DNA of 64,000 nt, taken from positions 176,534 through 240,533 of the forward strand of contig NZ_LQBP01000008.1 in assembly GCF_001507545.1 (NCBI RefSeq), given 5' to 3'. The notes under the pieces were generated by a model that had not been told where the DNA came from, ran no database searches, and saw only the letters and a program-made list of their open reading frames with translations. Shown piece after piece: positions 9,161 to 16,377 of the stretch. Both the position numbers and the translations under genes were made by a program. Numbering within the stretch: position 1 is the stretch's first letter; the number at the start of each line of letters is the position of its first letter. Source of the stretch: Ruegeria profundi (lineage in GTDB: Bacteria > Pseudomonadota > Alphaproteobacteria > Rhodobacterales > Rhodobacteraceae).

Positions 9161-10426
9161 CTAGAACCGGCGCTCCACCCCGGCATTAAATTTGTTCTCG
9201 CTGTAGCTAAAGGCATCTATTTCTGATTTCGTTTGAGAGTATTCAAACTCAACGAATGGTGAGAACCCGTTGGCAAAGAAAACGTCGTTTTTCTCCACCC
9301 GTATGGAAGTGCCAATGGTCGTTTCGTCGGGGTCACCAGTAAGCAGGGGGTTTCTTTCCCTATAGCTCTTTTCGTAGAAATATATGCTCGGTGAAATAGT
9401 TAGCCCGTAGCGAGCATTGAAGCTGCCGAACAGGCGAATCCCACGCCTGATGTAGTTCTCAAAACTGTTGTCTACGTTCTTGTCCTCTAGTAGCAGGCTT
9501 ACGCCTACAACGTTTCGGCCAGAAACTGACCTCCGAAAACCCAGTTCCGCTACAGTCTCGTAGCCATCGAGAGCCTCAGACTTCTTATTGTGTAAGTCCG
9601 CTACGCTCAAGAAGCCAAACAAAGCCCCACCGACTAGCCCGCGGCGCTCAAAGGCGACTTCCCAAGCATTGCGGTTCTCAAAAATTTCACCAGCCAATAT
9701 TCTGGTAGAAATAACCGGGGCGACTGAAACTGTCGTGCGAGGGGAAAGTAGTCGAAGGCCAACACGGCTTAGCAATTGGTAGTCGTCATATCGAGAAGTT
9801 CTTGCTTCCTTCAGGTCGAACGACACTGCCGCAAACGCCACAGTTTCCAAGGTGTCGAAACTATTCTTGATCGGCTTTCTGAAATTTGCACCTCCAGTAA
9901 GCCGTAGGCCCAACTCCTTTGATTTCTCACGTTGCAGTGTAAAGGGAAGATGAGCCCCTCCAAAATCGAGATAGATCTGATCAGTGTCATATGAGCGCGT
10001 ATCACCGACGGAAGAAACACCAATACTCAAGTCCCAATCAAATCCCCTGCGAGCATCAATTGCCCTGATGTAATCAAGAACTCGAATACGTACAGGTTCT
10101 GGCAGGTCACTCGATAGAACTCGGAAAAATTCACTTCTTGACCTCTCCCACTGTTTGTTCAGAAAGTACGCTCTCGCAAGTTCAAGGCGAACACGGACAA
10201 GCGATGGGTCTTCTGCAAGTATGAGTAGAAAATGCTTCGCAGCTAAACTAGGATTCCCATTTCTTAGGTATTCCATTCCGAGAAGAAAAGAGTTCTCGAT
10301 TCTGGGGTCGCCATCTGTTCCTTCTGTGGCTTCCGATGCAACTACCGAGCTGCTTATGCAGAGCAATAAGGCGGTTGCCAGAAAGAATATTAAACCTAAT
10401 AGGATCGTGCGCATTTCCCTGAGCAT
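9161..10426 (-). CDS. Slam-like surface lipoprotein assembly modifier (DUF560)
   Basis: A 421-residue outer-membrane protein: signal peptide (about 1-30), two or three TPR-like helices (about 45-125, GNPSLAAKHFLLILAEDPS..), then an antiparallel barrel region ending in Phe (NAGVERRF). This is the Slam layout: a periplasmic TPR domain plus a 14-strand DUF560 barrel that moves lipoproteins to the cell surface. AAGG lies 5 nt before the ATG. It is divergent from a lipoprotein with a TbpB-type barrel, the usual Slam client. Slam is best known in Neisseria and other Gammaproteobacteria/Betaproteobacteria, so this alphaproteobacterial pair is notable. Confidence 0.8.
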   Translation of the reverse strand: MLREMRTILLGLIFFLATALLLCISSSVVASEATEGTDGDPRIENSFLLGMEYLRNGNPSLAAKHFLLILAEDPSLVRVRLELARAYFLNKQWERSRSEFFRVLSSDLPEPVRIRVLDYIRAIDARRGFDWDLSIGVSSVGDTRSYDTDQIYLDFGGAHLPFTLQREKSKELGLRLTGGANFRKPIKNSFDTLETVAFAAVSFDLKEARTSRYDDYQLLSRVGLRLLSPRTTVSVAPVISTRILAGEIFENRNAWEVAFERRGLVGGALFGFLSVADLHNKKSEALDGYETVAELGFRRSVSGRNVVGVSLLLEDKNVDNSFENYIRRGIRLFGSFNARYGLTISPSIYFYEKSYRERNPLLTGDPDETTIGTSIRVEKNDVFFANGFSPFVEFEYSQTKSEIDAFSYSENKFNAGVERRF

Positions 10427-10664
10427 TAGAGCCTTTTCTCATTTCTCATTTGATTGACATATTATTTTATATAGATTTGAAAAAAGCCGAAATACCATAT
10501 CAAGTATTCAAAAAAAACTATGTAAAATCAACGTAGTGACGAAAATACAACTTATACAAGTTTGATTTCCTTTTAGTATCGTAAGTATCTTATTGTTAGT
10601 AGACAGGGTATCGACACCCTAATAACAGGTGCTTCACCGTTAAACATTAAAAGAGGGGTATGCA
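10427..10664. promoter_or_regulatory. AT-rich divergent promoter region between Slam and its lipoprotein
   Basis: This is strongly AT-rich compared with both flanks. It carries an AGGGT-ATCGAC-ACCCT inverted repeat near 10605-10620, about 45 bp before the lipoprotein ATG, which could be an operator or a leader hairpin. Shared control of the two divergent genes is inference. Confidence 0.4.
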
Positions 10665-11555
10665 ATGGTTTCTACTTCGTTGCGTCTGTTATCTAAAACA
10701 ATAATTTTACTCGCGCTCGCCGCGTGTTCTAGTGGGGGTGGTGGTTCAAGTTCAACTGGCTCCTCAACTCAGCCGTTTACAGGCTTTTCCAATCTTCCTG
10801 CTGACGGGTCCAGACAACTGGAAGGGCAGTCGGTCTCTGCCTCATATACAGCGGACCTGAGTACAGGAGATGTCGCGGTTAGTAATCTGTCTGGTCCTGG
10901 CGCCAGCACAGCGACTATTACAACTCGGAATGGGAACGTTGTCGCGTTCGGTGCTAGTGGTCCCGGTACGTCTGTAAATTTCGATTCCAGGAGCGGAGAC
11001 ACTTTGAGTTCCCAGTCTGGTATTCTTGGGGCGGAAACGGCTAATCAGCAAAACTTTGCAGTATTTGTTGATCCGGTTGCGCAAGGCTACGAATATCAAA
11101 CCTATGGTGCGTGGATCACTGGGTATGGAACCGGTTCTGGCAAGGTTGGGGCAGGTTCATTTGGAACGAAGACAGCCGCGGCAAATGTCCCCAGCGGAAA
11201 ATCCGCGACATACAATGGGGCAAGTGTAGGCGTGGCCCGCCGTGCTGATGGTCAACCATATGTGACAAGTTCTGACGTATCGGTTTCAACTGACTTTTCG
11301 ACGGTAAGTGTTGCGAGCACTGGTACTCAAGCTGTCAATGTGAACACTGGAGCAATAAGTTCAGCGTCAGAGCTTGATTTTACCGGAACTGGTAGCGTTT
11401 CGGGGGGAACCTTCACTGCAAACGTAGCTGGGTCAGATACCAGCGGTCGCGTAGATGGTCTGTTCTATGGACGTCAAGCAAATGAAGTTGGTGGTACGTT
11501 CCAAACGACGGGTCCTAGTGGTGTTGCTCATGCCGGCTCATTTGGCGGCATTTAA
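10665..11555 (+). CDS. TbpB-like surface lipoprotein, probable Slam client
   Basis: 296 residues with a lipobox (LLALAAC, Cys about 22) followed by a Gly/Ser-rich tether (SSGGGGSSSTGSS) and a beta-rich body. The C-terminal segment GRVDGLFYGRQANEVGGTFQ is the signature of the TbpB/Hpu-type eight-stranded handle barrel (FYGxxAxExGG). AGAGGGGT precedes the ATG. It is divergent from the Slam gene. Family members bind transferrin, heme-protein or other host/environment ligands; the ligand here cannot be told. Composition is rich in Ser, Thr and Gly, as in exposed proteins. Confidence 0.8.
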   Translation: MVSTSLRLLSKTIILLALAACSSGGGGSSSTGSSTQPFTGFSNLPADGSRQLEGQSVSASYTADLSTGDVAVSNLSGPGASTATITTRNGNVVAFGASGPGTSVNFDSRSGDTLSSQSGILGAETANQQNFAVFVDPVAQGYEYQTYGAWITGYGTGSGKVGAGSFGTKTAAANVPSGKSATYNGASVGVARRADGQPYVTSSDVSVSTDFSTVSVASTGTQAVNVNTGAISSASELDFTGTGSVSGGTFTANVAGSDTSGRVDGLFYGRQANEVGGTFQTTGPSGVAHAGSFGGI

Positions 11556-12424
11556 GTTTCAAAAAAGTATGGCGCAACACTTGCGCTATACTCATAATCT
11601 TTTGGCCTCTGAAAACATAGGCTCACGAAAGATTCCCAACAATTATCGCACTGGCTCGCTAGTAAACGTGGTCGGGTCACAAGGATCAGACGCCATACAC
11701 CGCCCCGTCAGCGACTTCGGCCAAGGTGGCCGACGGGGGCAACATTGTAGGGTGGAGATACAGAAAGGTTAGGACTTCGGTAACGGAGCCGTCCCAATCA
11801 AGCTGTTTTTCGCAGAATAGCGATCAATCGTCGCGCTGCGTTGACTGGGCATACGGAGAAAATTTCCCGGCCTTCAATCGCCGTTTAAAGGCCCGCTTAC
11901 TTTGTCCCTTGGTAAACCGGGAAGTTGTTCTCAACCAAAAACAGCGATTTTGGGGAAACAAAAACCTTATTGAAGCTGGAGCGCGAGTATTCTGCACGTT
12001 TCACATGTGCATCTGCCGAGGACCTACGGATTTTGGCGCCGGTTGCAGAATTAAAGTCGAATTCAGCTATTTTCAAGCTCTCGACTACGTGAGTTTTTTG
12101 TCATTCATCCCGACCCATACGCCGTTTCATCATGCTTGAAAACGGGCGGTTTTAGAAGCCCGATATGTAGTGAATGCATGACAGAAGGGATCTACCGTCC
12201 GTTGGCGACATGACCGGGGCGTGTCACCTTTGACGTTGGCAACCCAGGTAACAAGTCCACGTCATTTACTGTTTGTTTACATTTTCGGTGTCAGATGCGG
12301 CTACCCACAAGGGAGGTGCAGTTGAATCAGAATAAAGAACGCCAACTTGAAGAAGCGCTCCTTGAGTACGTCGAGAAGTTTGGACTTCAAAGGAAGGCGA
12401 GAGAACTTTTTCTTGGGGGTACAA
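11556..12424. other. Long non-coding gap before the integrase
   Basis: About 870 bases without a supported gene. A CCCCGTC...GACGGGG inverted repeat (11703-11738) containing an inner GGCC/GGCC pair lies 150 bp after the lipoprotein gene; it has no T-run. The open frame at 11726-12139 has unnatural composition. Attachment sites are expected near the integrase, but I see no matching repeat here. Confidence 0.4.
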
Positions 12425-13834
12425 ATGCCGTTGGCGAACGCAAAGTTGGATCTGAGCAAGAAAGAGGTGATAGCCCAACTTCCAGAGCGCAAAGCTCCAT
12501 ACTGGAAGATTCTGGAGTATTGTCGACACATAGGGATACAGAAATCGACTGGGAAGCCGATCTATTGGCTAGCCCGCGTCAGGCGTAGCGATCACGGGTA
12601 CACACAACAGCGGCTAGCTATCGCGCGAGACTACAATGGTTGGCAAGTTGGTCACGAAGAAGCCCTTACCTTGGCCAAGGACTGGTTTGAGTCGCCTGCG
12701 GTCCAGAACATCGCGTCTCCTTCTTACCCGGTGGGAGCCACACGAAACCTTCGATACGAGAACAATTCCTTTGGCTTTACAGTTGGAGATGCCCTGCGAG
12801 ACTACGTCGAATGGAAGCGCATTGCCGCGACCCGCTCGCACTTTGAAACCAACTTGTCGCTGATCAATCATCACATTATTCCGAGGCTCGGCGACCTGAA
12901 GGCAAGCGCGGTAAACAGTCGAATAGTCACGGAGTTTTGCCGGGATATTCTTGAGACTCCGCCTAAGCGCGGAAACCGACAACAGGGTCCTAGGTGCAAA
13001 ATCGAAGACTTAGACCCGGAGGCGTTACGAAAGCGCAAGAAGACCGCAAACACATTGGTCGGCATATTGCGCCTAGCGCTGCGAATGGCATGGGAAAATG
13101 GAGAGATTGATTCTGACAGGGTTTGGAGATGCTTTCGACGGCTCCCCAATGCCGATGCGCCCCGTCATGTTTTCCTGACCCGTCGCCAATGCCGGGCACT
13201 TATTGAAGAGTGCCGCCCTGATCTTCATAAGTTAGTGAAGGCTGCGCTCTACTCGGGGTGTCGTGTTTCCGAGTTGGCTAGAATGAAAGTCTGTGATGTC
13301 GGTGCCGGCGTTTTCGGCGTCTATGTGCGACCGTCAAAGAACGGGCGTGCCCGATTTGTCGTGCTGTCCCAAGAAGGGATGAGCTTCTTTCTCAGGTTGT
13401 CGGCCACTCGTGACGGGGAAGATCTATTGTTCAGAATGAATTCAGGAAAGGCCTGGAGCGGAAACCATAAGCATCTATTTAAAGCCGCAGTGCTAGCCGC
13501 CAGATTACCTGATCATTTCGTGTTTCACGGCTTAAGGCACACCTACGCCAGTCAATTGGTTCAGTCAGGCACGCCGTTGGCCGTTGTCGCAGCACAGTTG
13601 GGGCATGCCAACACGGATACCGTGAGCCGCACCTACGGACATCTCTGCTGTGAAAGCATCGAAGCGCATGTCGAGCGAGGATTTGCAAGTTTGGACGAAG
13701 AACCAAGGTTGGACGTCGACGGTCTTGAAGCACTTCGGGAACGGTTATCACTGGGTGAGGCTCCATTGCCAGCACCAACGGGCTGGCCGCGCTCGAATTT
13801 TGCGTTGGCCGGCTTTGTTGGGCCAAAGCAGTAA
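12425..13834 (+). CDS. Tyrosine-type site-specific integrase
   Basis: I chose ATG 12425 (MPLANAKLDLSKK), preceded by TTGGGGGT. The upstream in-frame start at 12347 would add a non-conserved extension. The protein is about 469 residues with an arm/core-binding region (about 115-225) and a catalytic domain: YSGCRVSELARMKV (Arg I), FHGLRHTYASQL (His/Arg), QLGHANTDTVSRTYGHL (His, nucleophile Tyr). All catalytic residues are present, so it is probably active. It marks an integrated element, but no tRNA target is adjacent. A diverged 72-bp repeat lies just downstream. Confidence 0.9.
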   Translation: MPLANAKLDLSKKEVIAQLPERKAPYWKILEYCRHIGIQKSTGKPIYWLARVRRSDHGYTQQRLAIARDYNGWQVGHEEALTLAKDWFESPAVQNIASPSYPVGATRNLRYENNSFGFTVGDALRDYVEWKRIAATRSHFETNLSLINHHIIPRLGDLKASAVNSRIVTEFCRDILETPPKRGNRQQGPRCKIEDLDPEALRKRKKTANTLVGILRLALRMAWENGEIDSDRVWRCFRRLPNADAPRHVFLTRRQCRALIEECRPDLHKLVKAALYSGCRVSELARMKVCDVGAGVFGVYVRPSKNGRARFVVLSQEGMSFFLRLSATRDGEDLLFRMNSGKAWSGNHKHLFKAAVLAARLPDHFVFHGLRHTYASQLVQSGTPLAVVAAQLGHANTDTVSRTYGHLCCESIEAHVERGFASLDEEPRLDVDGLEALRERLSLGEAPLPAPTGWPRSNFALAGFVGPKQ

Positions 13835-13860
13835 ATCGAATAGGTTGCGCCGACCACAAA

Positions 13861-13932
13861 GGGGTTTGCGCGTTGGGCCATTTCGATCACCGGGCCCAGC
13901 GTTTAGAACACGCAATCGGTATGTTTAGCTGA
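13861..13932 (-). repeat. 72-bp diverged repeat, copy B
   Basis: This is the partner of 8601-8672, ungapped. It overlaps the last 8 bases of the phosphatase gene and carries an in-frame stop compared with copy A. It lies between the integrase stop and the phosphatase end, so it may mark an old element boundary. Confidence 0.55.
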
Positions 13933-14845
13933 TCTCTTGTGCGACTATTTGGTCTACCAAGTTCTCCTTCTGGTCGCCCTCAAACCTGTAGGCGACTAAT
14001 GGTCCGCCCTTGCCAGCAGAATAGTCCAGGCACAGCGCATGAGGAGCCTCAACGCGGGGCCTGCCGGTCAACCAGTAGTGGCCGAAGAACACTGGTTTAG
14101 TGTCGGAATAAATGTAGTCAAACACATCCTCTGGTAGATTTCCATCTGGTAAGCTTGATACATCGGGAACGCTTTGGGCAGCATCTCGCCATGAACGTGC
14201 CCCATTAAGCCACCAAGCGATCCGAACATGGTGGCGTTCATGCTCTCCCTTGTCAAAAAACGAGTATCCCTCTGGAAGTTGCTTTTCGACGCCTGATGTC
14301 ACGATTTGGAGGGCGTCCCACAATGGGCCTGCGGTCCAGCCTTCTCGCTCCAGATCGTCGTCTGAAAGCCGTGTATCTGAAAGTTCCGTTTTGAGAAGGT
14401 CGATAGCAGGGGCGTACCAACAGGCATGGACGGCTCTGAAAAGATCGTTCTCGAAAAACAGCGGCAAATCTTTCATCCAGTTGATGGCGTCTCGTGTCCT
14501 TGCGTCGCCAGTTGGGAATTCATCCAGAAAACTCTTATGTTGGTTTCGGTTTTTCTGAGACCGTTCACGCAGCGGTTTACCGTCAACCACCGTGTGGTAG
14601 TGGATGGCATTGAACTCGTGATTTCCCATAACCGCACAAGCCTTGCCACTGTCGATTAGCGATCTGACGGTATCCAAGACGCGTGCATTCTCGGGGCCGC
14701 GATCAATGAAGTCACCGAGGAACACAATTCGCTGCTCAGGTGTCGGCCCTATCCATCCCGAGAGCATTTTTCGCCAACCAAGATATGCAAGCAAGCCATC
14801 CAACTTGTCCGCATGGCCATGTATGTCTGGTATGATATGGTACAT
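13925..14845 (-). CDS. Calcineurin-like metallophosphoesterase (PP2A-like)
   Basis: 306 residues from ATG 14845 (AAAGGA upstream; the longer frame adds 47 unlikely residues). Metal and catalytic motifs are IPDIHGHADKL (D-x-H-G), VFLGDFIDRGP (GDxxDRG), VMGNHE (GNHE) and late VFFGHYWLTG (GH). This is the bacterial PrpE/ApaH-like branch that acts on phosphoproteins or dinucleoside polyphosphates. No signal peptide. Neighbours give no clear clue to the substrate. Confidence 0.85.
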   Translation of the reverse strand: MYHIIPDIHGHADKLDGLLAYLGWRKMLSGWIGPTPEQRIVFLGDFIDRGPENARVLDTVRSLIDSGKACAVMGNHEFNAIHYHTVVDGKPLRERSQKNRNQHKSFLDEFPTGDARTRDAINWMKDLPLFFENDLFRAVHACWYAPAIDLLKTELSDTRLSDDDLEREGWTAGPLWDALQIVTSGVEKQLPEGYSFFDKGEHERHHVRIAWWLNGARSWRDAAQSVPDVSSLPDGNLPEDVFDYIYSDTKPVFFGHYWLTGRPRVEAPHALCLDYSAGKGGPLVAYRFEGDQKENLVDQIVAQEIS

Positions 14846-15357
14846 TTCGTGTCCTTTGTTCGCCCCTGCATTCCCAAGCAGTCGGCAGGAACGAGTGCTC
14901 AACGCAGCCAACCAAGCGTCTAGCGCTTGCGTCAGTTTCGCGCAGTGAAAAGTTTGCGAGTGTTGATCGTCCTCACACCGTGTCAAATCTTGAGAACCCT
15001 TCCAGGTTGCCGAGTCAACCCGGCGATATCCAGAGAAGCCGAAGTGTAGTCGTGGCTTGCTGGACTATTGTTCAACAATCAAAACCCTTGTCGGTGGTTA
15101 TTGAGACAGAGCGAAGTAGCCATTTTTGACACTTCGGCACGGTTTGCTTAAGTGAAAAAACTTGGTGCGGTATGTTGACACGCATGTTGCCAAATACCGG
15201 TGGCAAGACACAAAACAGGTCATCCATTTGTCCGCCACAGGATGCTGGCTTTTTTAGTCCAACGCCACAACGCAATTATTTCTCTTCGCTTGTTCAGCAA
15301 TAGGTTGAATTCCCGCAACACTTGAAGGATGTTACAGAAAAAATCTTTGGAGCAGTA
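14846..15357. other. Intergenic gap, nothing supported
   Basis: About 510 bases between the divergent phosphatase and nuclease genes. The short open frames here are not protein-like, and no RNA gene or clear repeat is seen. Confidence 0.4.
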
Positions 15358-15780
15358 GTGATCAAATTTATTATTCAGGTGAGCGTTTACATCGTCCTCG
15401 GTACGAGCAACGCAGTTGCTGCTGAAGAAATCAAAGGGCAGGTCACGCACGTGCGAGATGCGGATACTATAGAGGTGCGAGGCGTCCCGATACGCTTTGA
15501 CGGTGTCGACGCTCCAGAACTGGATGAACCTGGAGGTGCTGAAGGCAAAAAGTGGATGGTCAGCAACTACAGTGGTAAAATGGTGCGCTGCGTATTAACC
15601 GGTGCCAAGACCTACGACCGATGGGTAGGAACTTGCTTTGGCTCAAAGGGCGAGAACCTAAGTGCTGGCGTTATCGCAGCAGTTCTTGCACGGGATTGCC
15701 CAAGATACTCTAAAGGGCGGTATAAGAAGTATGAAACCTCACTTTCGCGGTCGCGCCCAATGAAACCGTATTGCCGGTGA
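15358..15780 (+). CDS. Secreted thermonuclease-family (SNase-like) protein
   Basis: The start is GTG 15358 (GGAG 5 nt upstream), giving about 140 residues. It begins with a signal peptide (MIKFIIQVSVYIVLGTSNAV) cleaved near AVAA-EE. The body has HVRDADTIEVRGVPIRFDGV then DAPELDEPGG, the SNase OB-fold with calcium-site Asp residues and the catalytic Arg (IRFDG), then RWVGTC. SNase-like proteins cut DNA and RNA or act as plain OB-folds. It is exported by prediction, shorter than staphylococcal nuclease, and ends close after the fold. Confidence 0.8.
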   Translation: MIKFIIQVSVYIVLGTSNAVAAEEIKGQVTHVRDADTIEVRGVPIRFDGVDAPELDEPGGAEGKKWMVSNYSGKMVRCVLTGAKTYDRWVGTCFGSKGENLSAGVIAAVLARDCPRYSKGRYKKYETSLSRSRPMKPYCR

Positions 15781-15879
15781 ACGAAACACCAAGAACCTTT
15801 GGCTATCTGAGCGGCAATACGTCACTAAGGCACCTAAAAATTCTCGATGCTTATAATCGCTCTCGTTAAAATTCTTAGG

Positions 15880-15996
15880 CTCCAGGCTCATTGAGCATCA
15901 GAGCCAGAAGATGCCGACGGCCGCGAGAGCGATGCCTGAAAGAAGCGCTTTCAGGCATCTGTCGTAGCGGGTTGCTACTCGGCGCCAATCCCTCTG
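15880..15996 (-). mobile_element. IS5-family transposase 3' end remnant
   Basis: The minus strand reads RDWRRVATRYDRCLKALLSG then IALAAVGIFWL and a stop, homologous to the intact transposase C-terminus at 27000-27098. Only the end survives. It sits 24 bp before a DUF1203 gene that has lost its start codon, so the element may have damaged that gene. Confidence 0.85.
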
Positions 15997-16019
15997 AACT
16001 ATGCGAATGAGAGGATTTT

Positions 16020-16349
16020 ATAGACTTTCAAATACACCCAATACCCGCTGAAAGGTTTCAACATCTATTTTCGCTTAGAGAACACGAGCTGAATTCACTG
16101 AAAGCTTGCAAAATGGTTGTCACTGAAAGCCCCGGCACACCTTGTCGGGCGAGCGTGGTAGACGCCGAAGTCAGTGATACAGCCATTCTTTTGAACTACA
16201 CCCACCAAGATGACCACCCACGCGAACAGTGCGCAACCTTCGTGAGGATAACGGAAATCAGTTTGGTGGACTCAAAACTGTTCTTCTTCAATCGCTCGTC
16301 GACTTATTCGCCCAAAAATAGGCTGATTTTTCACACATTAGGGAGTTAA
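16020..16349 (+). pseudogene. DUF1203-like gene lacking a start codon and C-terminus
   Basis: The frame from 16020 reads (ATA)DFQIHPIPAERFQHLFSL, REHELNSLKACKMVV, TESPGTPCRASVVDAEVSD, AILLNYTHQDDHP.. and ..ATFVR. This follows the DUF1203 pattern (PxPCRxSLxDA, LLLNYxHQ, xxIFVR). Codon 1 would be ATG in relatives but is ATA; the only ATG lies 31 codons later (16113) and removes the N-terminus. After FVR the sequence no longer matches the family. It is best called a decayed gene. Confidence 0.6.
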
Positions 16350-16377
16350 CTTGGTGGTTGGCAGGTGACGAGCAAGT

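Noticed and set aside
11726..12139. 137-residue ORF before the integrase
   Set aside because: Composition is not protein-like, no ribosome site, no recognisable motif.
12347..12424. Upstream start for the integrase
   Set aside because: The 26 extra residues are basic and unlike integrase N-termini; ATG 12425 has a ribosome site and the common MPLxxxKL start.
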